NCBI GenBank assembly: GCA_942491665.1
Contig: CALOBR010000012.1
Coordinates: forward strand, 1-64,000
Reading direction: 5' to 3'
Source of the DNA: CAVQGZ01 sp942491665
GTDB taxonomy: Bacteria; Actinomycetota; Actinomycetes; Jiangellales; Jiangellaceae
DNA length: 64,000 nt
The notes under the pieces were generated by a model, which was given only the letters and a program-made list of their open reading frames with translations, ran no database searches and was not told the origin of the DNA. Both the position numbers and the translations under genes were made by a program. Shown here piece after piece: positions 1-9,093 of the stretch. Numbering within the stretch: the first letter of the stretch is position 1; every line of letters starts with the position of its first letter.

Positions 1-115
1 CGCATTTTTGCACATTGTTGCTCTTGTAGCTGTGCCCGCGGACACCATTCGGGCGGCTGAATAACTTATCCCCCTTCCGCCCCGCAGCGAGACAATCCGC
101 GTTAACAGACTTGCC

Positions 116-515
116 TTGCGGAACACGCTGCCATGCGACACGATTTCGTCTGATGTGGACCTTCATAGCGGCCCTTTTTCTCGCCTTTTCCTCGATTTCC
201 TCGGCCATGCCAATGCTGGCAATGCCGGCATCCGCCGCTATCTGCCGATCTCAATCAAGGCGAGCGCCGATTGCTTCAACGATTCCCGTGGCCGGCCGCG
301 TTGGCCGCCTTTGCCCCCTGAGGTTACCGCTGTCCTGCCGCTTGCCGTGTGGTGCATGGAATCGAGCGTCATGCCTGGCGACAGCGGCGGCGCGCTTCTG
401 GTCGAGGGCGCGCAAGGGCAGCTCTATTATCTCGGCGTCATCTCCGCGCAACAGGGGCTCTTTCCGGAGATCGCAGCGAGCGCTTCCCGAGAGACGCAGC
501 TTGGCAACCGCTCTC
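116..515 (+). pseudogene. Serine protease (trypsin-like) C-terminal fragment
   Basis: An open frame here contains MPGDSGGALLVEG, the GDSGG signature around the nucleophilic serine of S1 (chymotrypsin-fold) proteases, followed by hydrophobic strand-like sequence (GQLYYLGVISAQQGLFPE). His and Asp catalytic motifs are not visible, so only the last part of a protease is present. At about 515 the sequence passes without a stop into a cysC-like reading frame, so this is a fragment at a rearrangement or assembly junction. The start is arbitrary. Confidence 0.45.
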
Positions 516-517
516 TA

Positions 518-925
518 TCCGGGTCTCGGCTTCAGCCGGGAAGACCGCGACACGAACATCCGTCGACTGGGCTGGGTCGCAGCTGAGGTCGCCCGCCACG
601 GTGGGGTTGCCGTACTGGCGCCCATCGCCCCGTTCGCCGCAACTCGAACCGAGGTGCGGAGGATGGTCGAGGCGAATGGTGACCTTGTGCTCCGTCTGGC
701 TCTCGACGCTGCTGGAGGAGAGCGATCGTTGCGACCGCAAGGGCCTGTACGCAAAGGCCGCCGCTGCGGCGAGATCTCCCGACTTCACCGGCATCTCGTC
801 CCCGTACGAGGCGCCGGACGACGCCGGCCTGGAGATCGACACGACCGAGATGAGCATCGAGCTGGCCGTCGACGAGGTGCTCGACTACCTGGTCGACGGC
901 GGATGGATCAGCGAGCGTCAGCGGA
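518..925 (+). pseudogene. cysC: Adenylylsulfate kinase (CysC) remnant, 5' truncated and frameshifted
   Basis: Two frames together read as the C-terminal two thirds of APS kinase, which phosphorylates APS to PAPS. The first frame has GLGFSREDRDTNIRR and VAAEVARHGGVAVLAPIAPF. After a shift near 685 the second frame has DRKGLYAKA, FTGISSPYEAPDDA and IDTTEMS. The N-terminal P-loop is missing because the reading frame enters from an unrelated protease fragment at about 515. Family membership is clear from these motifs. The gene fits the cysD-cysN-cysQ operon 7-10 kb away. As written, no functional enzyme could be made. Confidence 0.8.
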
Positions 926-1128
926 TGGCGCCAGCTCGAGCCTCGCGAAGCGGGCGTAGTCACCGTCGGTGCTCACCCAGTCGCAGCCATGCTCGAGAGC
1001 GAGCGCCGCGTGGTAGGCGCCGGCCGCACCAGGTGCCTCGCGCCTGGGCGGCCACGACAAGGTCGGCGAACACCTCGCCTCGCCGGGCCTCGGTGGCATC
1101 AACTTCCCGCTCGAGGACGGCGAGGTCG
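908..1128 (-). pseudogene. PIN-domain (VapC-like) protein C-terminal remnant
   Basis: On the minus strand, a frame with EVFADLVVAAQARG is followed after a shift near 1020 by AYHAALALEHGCDWVSTDGDYARF. This is the characteristic end of actinobacterial PIN-domain toxins, with the last acidic metal-binding residue in the TDGDYARF segment. Only about the last 60-70 residues are present. It lies directly downstream of a broken nucleotidyltransferase gene, so this is the wreck of a toxin-antitoxin area. VapC family assignment is by motif only. Confidence 0.55.
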
Positions 1129-1582
1129 TCACTCGCCGAACGTCACGTAGTCGCAGGACGCGTACCTCGTGGACGACGGCGTGTCGAAGACTCCTGCGAA
1201 CTGGGTGAGATCGACGAAGCCGGGGAGCTCGTCGACGTAGATCTTGCGCGTCGTGACCTGCCAGCGCACCCGTTGGGCAGCGTCGGATACTCCTCGTAGA
1301 TGACAACCCCGTGCAGGGCGATGCGACCCGCCAGCTCGAGGGGTGCAGTGTTGACGCACGAGAAGGTCCAGCACCCGAGGGGACGAGCACGTCGAAGGCT
1401 TCCGGCGGGTCCTCGTCCCACCAGGCAGCGACGTCGTAGTCGGCGTCCGGTCGCGCGTCGCCGACCGCGCGACTGCCGTGCAGAATCGCGAACCGGGCCC
1501 CGGCTGCACGCAATGCCTCGATGAGTCCCCGGGGACCACGGGCGAGGGCGCTGCCGTGGCCGCCTGCTCCGAACTCATGCAC
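1129..1582 (-). pseudogene. MntA-like nucleotidyltransferase (antitoxin type), frameshifted
   Basis: The first frame, from a GTG at 1582, has ILHGSRAVGDARPDADYDVAAW, the GSxAxG...SDxD-type motif of minimal nucleotidyltransferases; in type VII systems these AMPylate HEPN toxins. A second frame carries NTAPLELAGRIALHGVVIYEE and a third WQVTTRKIYVDELPGF, both typical of the C-terminal half of this family. At least two frameshifts separate them. No HEPN partner is visible. The neighbour is a PIN fragment instead. Confidence 0.6.
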
Positions 1583-1671
1583 CGAAGTGTGCCACCGCAC
1601 GCCTGGGCTGAGCCCGCTCGATCGGCATGGCTGCGCGGGCGGCTCGTCGCTGATCACCTAGCGTTCGCCTC

Positions 1672-3444
1672 GTGACGGTCGACGCCTGGCTGACCCTTGC
1701 GGTCATCGCGGGGGTGCTGGGCCTGCTTGTGCGGACGTCGCTCTCGCCCGCCCTGGTGATCTTCGGTGCCACCGTCTCGCTGCTCGTCGTCGGTGTGATC
1801 GACACCGAGCAGGCGCTCAGCGGCTTCAGCAACCCCGCCCCGTTCACGGTCGCCGCGCTGTACGTGGTGGCCGCCGGCGGTGCAGAAGACCGGGGCACTC
1901 ACCCCGATCATGCAGCGCACGCTGGGCGAACGGGGCTGGTACCGGCTTCCCCTGCTGCGGGTGCTGCCTCCCGACGGCGGTGTCGTCGGCGTTCCTCAAC
2001 AACACCCCGATCGTGGCCATGCTCATCCCGCAGATCTCGTCGTGGGCCGCTCGACGGCAGGTGTCGGTGAGCAAGCTGCTGATGCCGCTGTCGTTCGCGG
2101 CACTGCTCGGCGGCATGACCACCCTGATCGGGACGTCGACCAACCTCGTGGTGGCCGGGCAGATGGTGGACGCGGGCCTTGAGCCCATGGGGTTCTTCGA
2201 GATCAGCGCGGTCGGCATCCCGGTGGCCGTGGTCGGGATCGGCGCCATCGTCGCGCTGGCTCCTCGCGTGCTGCCAGGACGTCGCTCGCCGATGGCCGAG
2301 CTGCAAGAGGCTGCGCGCCGGTTCTCGATCGAGATGGTCGTGCAGACCGGCGGACCGGTGGACGGCAAGACCGTCGAGCAGGCGCGGCTGCGGCACCTGA
2401 GCGGCGTCTTCCTCACCTCCGTCGACCGCGGCGACACGATCATCGCGCCGGTACGTCCGGAGACGGTGCTGCGCGGCGGCAACCGGCTGCGATTCGCCGG
2501 TCAGGTCGGCACCATCGTCGACCTGCAGACGATGCGCGGGCTCGAGCCGGCCGAGATGGAGCACGTGCTCGACCTCGACCACCCCCAGGTGTCGTACTAC
2601 GAGGTGGTGCTCGGCTCGCAGTTCCCCGGCATGGGGCAGACGCTGGCCGAGTTCGGGTTCCGGGCTCAGTACCAGGCCGCGGTGCTGGCGATCCACCGAG
2701 CGGGTTCACTGGTGGAGGGCAAGCTCGGGGAGCGTCCCGCTGCGCGTCGGCGACACGCTGCTGGTTGTCGCCGACCCCGAGTTCGGCGACCGCTGGCACG
2801 ACAAGGCCGACTTCTTGCTGGTCGCCGGGATGGGCGGCGCGCCGCCGCAGGCGACCTCGCGGGCGTGGCTGCCGCTGGCCGTGCTGGGCGGCGTCGTGGG
2901 GCTGGCCGCGACCGGGGTGACCGACATCCTGGTCGCGGCGCTGGTCGGTGCGGTCGTCCTGGTCGCCACCGGGGTGCTGACGCCGCTGGAGGCACGGCGC
3001 TCGGTCGACATCGAGGTCATCGTCGTGATCGCCTCGGCGTTCGGCATCGCCGCGGCGATGTCGTCGTCCGGGCTGGCGGAGCTGGTGGCCGACGGGCTGG
3101 TCGGGGTGTTCGACGCGCTGGGCTCACGCGGGGTGCTGCTCGGGGTGGTCCTCGCCACCCTCGTTCTGACCGAGATGATCACCAACAACGCGGCCGCGTT
3201 GCTGATGTTCCCGATCGCGGTGGCAACGGCCACCGCAGGAGGGCTCGACCCGCGCGGGGCGGCAATCGCCGTCGCGGTCGCGGCGTCGGCGTCGTTCCTG
3301 ACTCCGATCGGCTACCAGACCAACACGATGGTCTACGGGCCGGGCGGGTACCGGTTCGGTGACTACGCGCGGCTGGGCTTCCCGCTGACGATCTTGATTG
3401 TGGTGACGTTGGTCGTTCTGGTTCCGGTGGTGTGGCGCGCCTAG
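1672..3444 (+). pseudogene. SLC13/DASS-type permease with TrkA-C domains, frameshifted
   Basis: Four consecutive frame segments make one polytopic transporter of about 590 residues. The order is N-terminal membrane helices (from a GTG at 1672), a conserved stretch SAFLNNTPIVAMLIP followed by GTSTNLVV, two TrkA-C-like cytoplasmic repeats (about 2300-2760), then C-terminal helices with EMITNNAAALLMFP and GYQTNTMVYGPGGY. The doubled NNTP/NNAAA and T-N motifs are the ion-binding hairpins of the SLC13 family. Breaks fall near 1880, 1975 and 2727. Members with TrkA-C domains include sulfate importers. The nearby cys genes make sulfate a reasonable but unproven substrate. Confidence 0.8.
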
Positions 3445-3544
3445 CTCGAGGCGGCGGATTCCCGAGCCACGGTGGCTATCCCGTTTCTCCACAGATTTGC
3501 CGGTGGGACTGGTCTTCGTTGCTGCTCCATGCGATAATTCGTAC

Positions 3545-4961
3545 ATGTGTTCGAGTCAATCGGCGTCAGTGGGAGGCGCTTGTCCGGCGCACCCGACGCT
3601 GCTCGCCCAGCGGCTGACGGACGTGCTCGCCGATCTTCACGACGCCGACTTGTCGACCTTGACCGGCGACGAGCGGGCCGCGATGGTCACTCGGCTGATC
3701 AATGCTCAGAGCCAGCTGCACGCGGACGTCCTTGCGGCCGTTGCGGCGTTCGACTCGGCCGACGTCGCTTCAACGACGCCGCATCGCACGACGAAGCGGT
3801 GGCTGGAGCATCGCACTCGAGTCTCCGCTGGCACGGCCTCGCACCTGACTCGGACGGCGCGATCCCTGCGCGACCACCTCCCGCAGACGCAGCGCATGTT
3901 GGCACGAGGGCTGATCTCGCCCCAGCACGTCTCGGCGATCGCAGCCGTCGTCGACAAGGTAGGGGCGGACCACGCCCAGGTCGCCGAGCCGATCCTCCTC
4001 GACATTGCGCGCGAGGCCGAACCTTCCGTCGTACGCCGCGCGACGGCACGCATCCATGCGCTGGTTGACCACGCTGGGGCCGAGAAGGCGCTGCAGGACG
4101 CCTACGAGCGCCGTGGCGTCACGCTGTCAGTCGTGGGCGAGCACGGATACCTCGACGGCGTCCTGGATGTCGAGTCGGCTGAGCTCCTGCGCAGCGCCCT
4201 CCAGCCGTTGATGTCTCGCTCCGGAGTGGCCGATCGCCGCAGCGTGCCCTCAGATGCGCGCGGACGCCCTCGTCGACCTCGCGAAGCGGGGCCTCGATTC
4301 AGGTGAGCTGCCCGAGCTGGGTGGGGAACGCGCGCACATGTCGATCGTCATCGACGAGCAAGCCCTCCGGACCGGTGTCGGCAGCTCCACCCTGCCCTGG
4401 ACCGGCGCTACCGTGCCTGCCGCGGTCGCGCGCAGGTGGGCATGTGACGCGCAGCTGACCGCGGTGCTCGCGAAGCTGCTACCACCGACCAACGGTGGCC
4501 CGTCGTCCCCGGCCAGCCCGGTAGCCGCAGCGATCGGCGGTGGCTGGCTGCCCTTGGACGTCGGTCGGAGTGCCCGGTTGGCCACGAGCGGCCAGCTGAA
4601 GGCTCTGCGGGTTCGAGACGGTGGCTGCGTCCACCCCGGGTGCACGCGTACGTCGGCCTACTGCGACGCCCACCACGTGCAGCACTGGGCCGACGGCGGG
4701 CCGACCGCCGTGAGCAATCTGGTCTTGTTGTGTCGCCACCACCATCGCACCCTGCATGCCGGGCTGTGGAGCCTTGAACCTGACACCGGCCAACCCGGTC
4801 TCTTCTGGGCCAGCACCGCCGGCTGGGAACGACCGGCCCAAACCGCAGCCGACCGATCACCGCCGGTCTTCGTGCCACCCCGGGGGACGAAGGTCGACGT
4901 CGGCGTCGGCATCGACGGCGGCCGCGGGAGCAGCGGGAGCAGCGGCAGCGACTCGTCCTAG
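3545..4961 (+). pseudogene. DUF222/HNH endonuclease (13E12 family), one frameshift
   Basis: Starting at ATG 3545, the protein has the helical DUF222 domain and, at its end, an HNH nuclease module: CVHPGCTRTSAYCDAHHVQHW, then NLVLLCRHHHRTLHAG. This gives the zinc-binding cysteines and the DAHH catalytic motif. A single shift near 4245 separates the domains, and the combined length (about 470 residues) is normal for the family. These proteins are scattered in many copies in actinobacterial genomes, and their biological role is not settled. The stop overlaps that of the convergent Hcp-like gene. The C-terminus is a low-complexity Gly/Ser tail. Confidence 0.85.
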
Positions 4962-5416
4962 ACGACCCCGCGCGGCCTGCTCTCGTAGCTCGTGCCGGAC
5001 GGCACGTGCGTCCAGGTCACGGCCAGCGGCGCGATGCGCACGTCCTCGTTCTCGGACGAGGCGTCCGCCTGCCATGACCGCTCGATGCCGACGATGCGGC
5101 CACCGGAGACATCGACGGTGAAGTAGTGCTCGTCGGTCCCGTCAGCGGTCGGGCGGTAGAAGGTGAACGTGGCGTCCACCTGCTCGTTCTGCGACAGGGC
5201 TTGGAGCAGACGTGGCGTCGTGCGGTCAGTGCGCTTGCGGACGACGATCGGCTCCGGATGGCGTCGGCCCAGCGAGCGGCCGGTCGGGGCCTGGTCAGTC
5301 GTGATGCCGTCGGTGAAGGCGAGACATTCGGTGAATCCCGACTCGCCGTGGCTCACCCCGTCACCCTCGACCGTCTCGCCGTTGAGCCGCAACGTCATGT
5401 GGATCGCCGTCGTCAT
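4958..5416 (-). CDS. Hcp-like protein (type VI secretion tube protein family), orphan
   Basis: Beginning at the internal ATG 5416, the protein is 152 residues. It has the beta-strand pattern of the Hcp1 family: TDQAPTGRSLGRRHPEPIVVRKRTD near residue 42, then ALSQNEQVDATFTFYRP and DEHYFTVDVSGGRIVGIERSW. Hcp forms hexameric rings that build the type VI secretion tube. No other secretion gene is present in the window. Stand-alone Hcp-fold proteins are known in actinobacteria without assigned role. The stop overlaps the HNH gene's stop by three bases (convergent). An ATG at 5497 would add an unlikely Arg/Pro-rich leader. Confidence 0.65.
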   Translation of the reverse strand: MTTAIHMTLRLNGETVEGDGVSHGESGFTECLAFTDGITTDQAPTGRSLGRRHPEPIVVRKRTDRTTPRLLQALSQNEQVDATFTFYRPTADGTDEHYFTVDVSGGRIVGIERSWQADASSENEDVRIAPLAVTWTHVPSGTSYESRPRGVV

Positions 5417-5707
5417 GGGCTCAGTCTGCTCTGCCGCGGGTGGCCTGTCATGGCCGAGAAGCCCTACTTGAAGACGACGAGCAAGAAGTCCGGGCAAGCA
5501 GGTTGGTCTCGAACGGCGTCACCCGGCCTGGCAGCCGACCTCGCGGCTGTGGGCGCCTCAGCGGATGCCTCCGACGCCTTCTCCGTGCCTCACAGCCAGC
5601 AGCGTCCCCGACTGCGTCCGAGCAACCCGAAGCAATAGGTCGCCGAAGGTCGGACGCTGTTGGCCCGGCCGGTGAGACGGCGCTCGACGAGGTGGAGGAC
5701 GAGGCCC
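5417..5707. other. Intergenic stretch, nothing recognised
   Basis: The 290 bases between the Hcp-like gene and ndh have open frames only as GC-rich shadows, with no recognisable protein motif. The upstream region of the Hcp-like gene must lie here. I see no clear hairpin or repeat. Confidence 0.4.
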
Positions 5708-7060
5708 TCAGCCTCGTGCGGCTGGACGGCCCACCGCCCGCGGATCGTGCCCAGCCAGGTGCTCGATCGCTCGCCGCCCGTAGATCTGCTGGTAGGTGAC
5801 CGACCGCTGCGGCCGGTCGCGTCCCACGAAGGTCACGAACCACGACACCAGCGTCGTGAACCGGTTCTTGAAGCCCACCAGGTAGACGAGGTGGACGAAC
5901 AGCCAGGCCATCCAGGCGGCGTAGCCGGTGAGCTCGAGCTCACCGACCTTGGCGACGGCCTTGTTGCGGCTGATGACGGCCATGCTGCCCTTGTCGTGGT
6001 ACTGGAACGCGCCAGGCTCAGGGTCGCCCGCGATCCGGGCCTTGATCGTGTCGGCCGCGTGCTGACCGCCTTGCATGGCGACCTGGGCGACGCCGGGGAG
6101 GAAGTCCAGCGACATCATGTCGCCCACCACGAACACCTCGGGGTGCCCGGGCAGGGTCAGGTCGGGCAGCACGCTGATCCGCCCCGCGCGGTCGACCTCC
6201 GCGCCACACTGCTCGGCCAGGTGCCTCGCCAGTGGCGAGGCCGCCACACCGGCCGCCCACACCTTGGTGCGCGCGCGGATCTCGTGCACGTCCCCGGCCT
6301 CGTCGCGGTACTCCAGACGCTGCTCGTCCATGTCGACGACCATCGCGTTGAGCAGCACCTCCACGCCGAGCTTCTCCAACGTGGACTGCGCCGACCCGCC
6401 GAGGTTCTCGCTGAACGGCGGCAGCACCTGGGGCGCGGCGTCCATGAGGATCACGCGCGCGGCTCGCGGGTCGATCGAGCGGAAGTCGTCACGCAGCGCC
6501 CGGTGCGCAAGCTCGGCAATCTGGCCAGCCATCTCGACCCCGGTCGGTCCGGCACCGACGACGACGAAGGTCAGCCACTCGGCGACCCGCTGAGGGTCGG
6601 TCTCGATCTCGGCCATCTCGAACGCGCCGAAGATGCGTCCGCGCAGCTCGAGGGCGTCATCCAGCGACTTCATGCCCGGCGCGTACTGCGCGAACTGGTC
6701 GTTGCCGAAGTACGACTGACCGGCACCGGCCCCCACGATCAAGCTGTCGTAGGTGGTCGTGAACCGCGCCTCATCGGCCGCAGCATGCACTGCGCGGGCG
6801 TCGAGATCGATGTCGGTCACCAGGCCCAGCACCGTTCGGGTGTTCTGGTTGCGGCGCAAGATCTCCCGAGTCGCCGGGGCGATCTCGCCGGTCGACAGGA
6901 TCCCGGTGGCCACCTGGTAGAGCAGCGGCTGAAAGAGGTGCAGCGACGAGTCCGAGATCAGCGTGACGTCGACCGGTGCCTTCTTGAGCGCCTTGGCCGC
7001 GAAGAGTCCACCGAAGCCCGATCCGATGATCACGACATGGTGGCGACGGGTGTGGTTCAT
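5708..7060 (-). CDS. ndh: Type II NADH dehydrogenase / FAD-dependent oxidoreductase
   Basis: This is a 450-residue flavoprotein. The FAD-binding fold opens with VVIIGSGFGGLFAAK (GxGxxG at residues 13-18) and the NAD(P)H-binding fold has VVVGAGPTGVEMAG (169-174). VFVVGDMMSLDFLPGVAQVAMQGG near residue 300 is the second FAD contact. The C-terminal part has the amphipathic/hydrophobic segment (AWLFVHLVYLVGF) that docks NDH-2 enzymes on the membrane, where they pass electrons from NADH to quinone without pumping protons. Length and motif order are normal. It is transcribed on the minus strand, downstream of cysQ but 40 bases away, possibly part of the same transcript. Confidence 0.88.
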   Translation of the reverse strand: MNHTRRHHVVIIGSGFGGLFAAKALKKAPVDVTLISDSSLHLFQPLLYQVATGILSTGEIAPATREILRRNQNTRTVLGLVTDIDLDARAVHAAADEARFTTTYDSLIVGAGAGQSYFGNDQFAQYAPGMKSLDDALELRGRIFGAFEMAEIETDPQRVAEWLTFVVVGAGPTGVEMAGQIAELAHRALRDDFRSIDPRAARVILMDAAPQVLPPFSENLGGSAQSTLEKLGVEVLLNAMVVDMDEQRLEYRDEAGDVHEIRARTKVWAAGVAASPLARHLAEQCGAEVDRAGRISVLPDLTLPGHPEVFVVGDMMSLDFLPGVAQVAMQGGQHAADTIKARIAGDPEPGAFQYHDKGSMAVISRNKAVAKVGELELTGYAAWMAWLFVHLVYLVGFKNRFTTLVSWFVTFVGRDRPQRSVTYQQIYGRRAIEHLAGHDPRAVGRPAARG

Positions 7061-7100
7061 CCGCCTAGCGTGCCCGGCTGCGGGCTGCCCGTCATCTCGT

Positions 7101-7841
7101 TCAGCGAACCGTGACCGCCAAGATCGTCTCGGCCGCCTCGGGCCGCGCCACGATCAGGTCGGGAAGGTGAGGGTCGGGCTGGTTGTAGCGCAGCGCCGAC
7201 CCGTCCACCCGGCTTGTGTGCAGACCCGCTGCGCGGGCGACCGCGACCGGAGCGGCAGAGTCCCACTCGTACTGGCCACCGGAGTGCACGTAGGCATCCG
7301 CCTCACCGAGCAGCACCGCGAGCGCCTTGTAGCCGGCCGAGCCCATGGGAACGAGCTCCGCTCCGGCCTCGGCGACCAGCCGCTGCGCCTGCTCGGGCGG
7401 GCGCGAGCGGCTCACCGCGATCCGCATCGGGCCGGACGGGCGCGCCGGCAGGTCGACCTCGTCGGCCGTGGAGAGCACGCGTCCGCGCCCGGGCAGCGCC
7501 ACGGCCGCGGCAGCGAGGTCGCCGTCCTCCCAGAGCGCCACGTGCACGGCCCAGTCATGGCGCCCCTCGGAGTACTCACGGGTCCCGTCGAGCGGGTCGA
7601 TGATCCACACGCGCGACGCCTCGAGCCGGGACGGGTCGTCCACGGCCTCCTCCGACAGCACCGCGTCGTCGGGTCGAGCAGCGGAGAGCTCGCCCGCGAG
7701 GAAAGCTTGCGCCACCCGGTCACCCTCATCGGCCAGCGCCCGGCCTTCCAGGGCAGTGTTGTCGCGCGTGAGCAGCAGCAACGCGCCGGCCTGATCAGCC
7801 AGGCGAACCGCGAGCTCGACGTCGGACTCGGTGCCCGGCAT
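7101..7841 (-). CDS. cysQ: 3'(2'),5'-bisphosphate nucleotidase (CysQ)
   Basis: This is an inositol-monophosphatase-fold enzyme of 246 residues. Metal-binding motifs are SEEAVDD (E64-E65), WIIDPLDGTREY (DPLDGT 82-87) and YEWDSAAP (W193-D194). CysQ hydrolyses 3'-phosphoadenosine 5'-phosphate (PAP), the by-product of PAPS-using sulfotransferases, to AMP. Its ATG shares a base with the TGA of cysN (7841), so translation is probably coupled and it ends the operon cysD-cysN-cysQ. That pairing supports the PAP role over a plain inositol phosphatase. Confidence 0.88.
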   Translation of the reverse strand: MPGTESDVELAVRLADQAGALLLLTRDNTALEGRALADEGDRVAQAFLAGELSAARPDDAVLSEEAVDDPSRLEASRVWIIDPLDGTREYSEGRHDWAVHVALWEDGDLAAAAVALPGRGRVLSTADEVDLPARPSGPMRIAVSRSRPPEQAQRLVAEAGAELVPMGSAGYKALAVLLGEADAYVHSGGQYEWDSAAPVAVARAAGLHTSRVDGSALRYNQPDPHLPDLIVARPEAAETILAVTVR

Positions 7842-9091
7842 CAGTTCGTGTCGACGATCATCGCTGCGCCCACCGTGAAGTTGGTCGCCTCGTCGATCAG
7901 GATCAGCCCGCCGGTCTGGCGGTTGCGTCGGTACTCATCAGCCAGCAGCGGCTGCGTGGTGCGCAGCGAGACGCGACCGATGTCGTTCAGCCGCAGCTCC
8001 GTCGCGTCGAGGTCACGGTGCAGCGTGTTGATCTCGAGCCGGTACTGCAGGTCTTTCACCATCGCCCGCGCGGAGTTGGTGGTGTGCTTGATGGCCAGCT
8101 TGCGCCCTGCTCGCAGCGGCTGGTCGGCCATCCAGCAGACCATCACGTCGATGTTCTGCGATACCTCGGGCTTGTTGTTCGGACGGCACAGCATGCCGCC
8201 CCGCGACAGGTCGATCTCGTCGGCCAGGCGCACCGTCACCGACATGGGCGGATGCGCCTCCTCGACCTGCCCGGCCGGGCTGTCGATGGCCGTGATGGTG
8301 GAGGTGAACCCGCTGGGCAGCGCCATCACCTCGTCACCCACCCGCAGAATGCCGCCGGCGACCGTGCCGGCGTAGCCGCGGTAGTCGGTCGTCTGCTTCG
8401 ACTGTGGTCGGATGACGTACTGAACCGGGAAGCGCACGTCGACCATGTTGCGGTCGCTCGCCACGTAGACGTGCTCGAGGTGGTGCAGCAGCGTCGACCC
8501 GCCGTACCAGGTCATGTTCTCCGAGCGGGTGACGATGTTGTCGCCGTTGAGCGCCGAGATCGGGATGACCGTCAGGTCGGGGATGTCGAGCTTGGTGGCG
8601 AACGTCACGAAGTCGGCGTGGATCTTCTCGTAGACCTCCTGGGAGTAGTCGACGAGGTCCATCTTGTTGATGGCCAGCACCAGGTGCGGGACGCGCAGAA
8701 GCGACGTGATGAACGCGTGCCGGTGGCTCTGCTCGACCAGGCCCTTGCGGGCGTCGACCAGCACGATCGCCAAGTCGGCCGTCGAGGCACCCGTCACCAT
8801 GTTGCGCGTGTACTGGATGTGCCCGGGGGTGTCGGCGATGATGAACTTGCGCTTGGGCGTGGCGAAGTACCGGTAGGCGACGTCGATCGTGATGCCCTGC
8901 TCGCGCTCGGAGCGCAGGCCATCGGTGAGCAGCGCCAGGTTGACGTACTCGTCCCCCGCGCGTTTGCTCGCCGTCTCGACGTGCTCGAGCTGGTCTTCGA
9001 AGATGGTCTTGGTGTCGTAGAGCAGCCGACCGATGAGCGTGCTCTTGCCGTCGTCGACCGAACCGGCCGTAGCGAATCGAAGCAGGTCCAT
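7841..9091 (-). CDS. cysN: Sulfate adenylyltransferase subunit 1 (CysN, GTPase)
   Basis: This is a 416-residue EF-Tu-like GTPase that drives ATP sulfurylase by GTP hydrolysis, giving APS from ATP and sulfate. The G domain shows GSVDDGKST (10-18), DTPGH (87-91) and NKMD (142-145). It is followed by beta-barrel domains. No APS-kinase domain is fused, so the PAPS step would need the separate CysC found broken at 0.5-0.9 kb. It starts two bases after the cysD stop and overlaps the cysQ start by one base. Confidence 0.93.
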   Translation of the reverse strand: MDLLRFATAGSVDDGKSTLIGRLLYDTKTIFEDQLEHVETASKRAGDEYVNLALLTDGLRSEREQGITIDVAYRYFATPKRKFIIADTPGHIQYTRNMVTGASTADLAIVLVDARKGLVEQSHRHAFITSLLRVPHLVLAINKMDLVDYSQEVYEKIHADFVTFATKLDIPDLTVIPISALNGDNIVTRSENMTWYGGSTLLHHLEHVYVASDRNMVDVRFPVQYVIRPQSKQTTDYRGYAGTVAGGILRVGDEVMALPSGFTSTITAIDSPAGQVEEAHPPMSVTVRLADEIDLSRGGMLCRPNNKPEVSQNIDVMVCWMADQPLRAGRKLAIKHTTNSARAMVKDLQYRLEINTLHRDLDATELRLNDIGRVSLRTTQPLLADEYRRNRQTGGLILIDEATNFTVGAAMIVDTN

Positions 9092-9093
9092 GT

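Noticed and set aside
5660..7114. Long plus-strand open frame of 484 codons opposite ndh
   Set aside because: It is antisense to the well-supported ndh gene, with Arg/His/Gly-rich shadow composition and no family motif.
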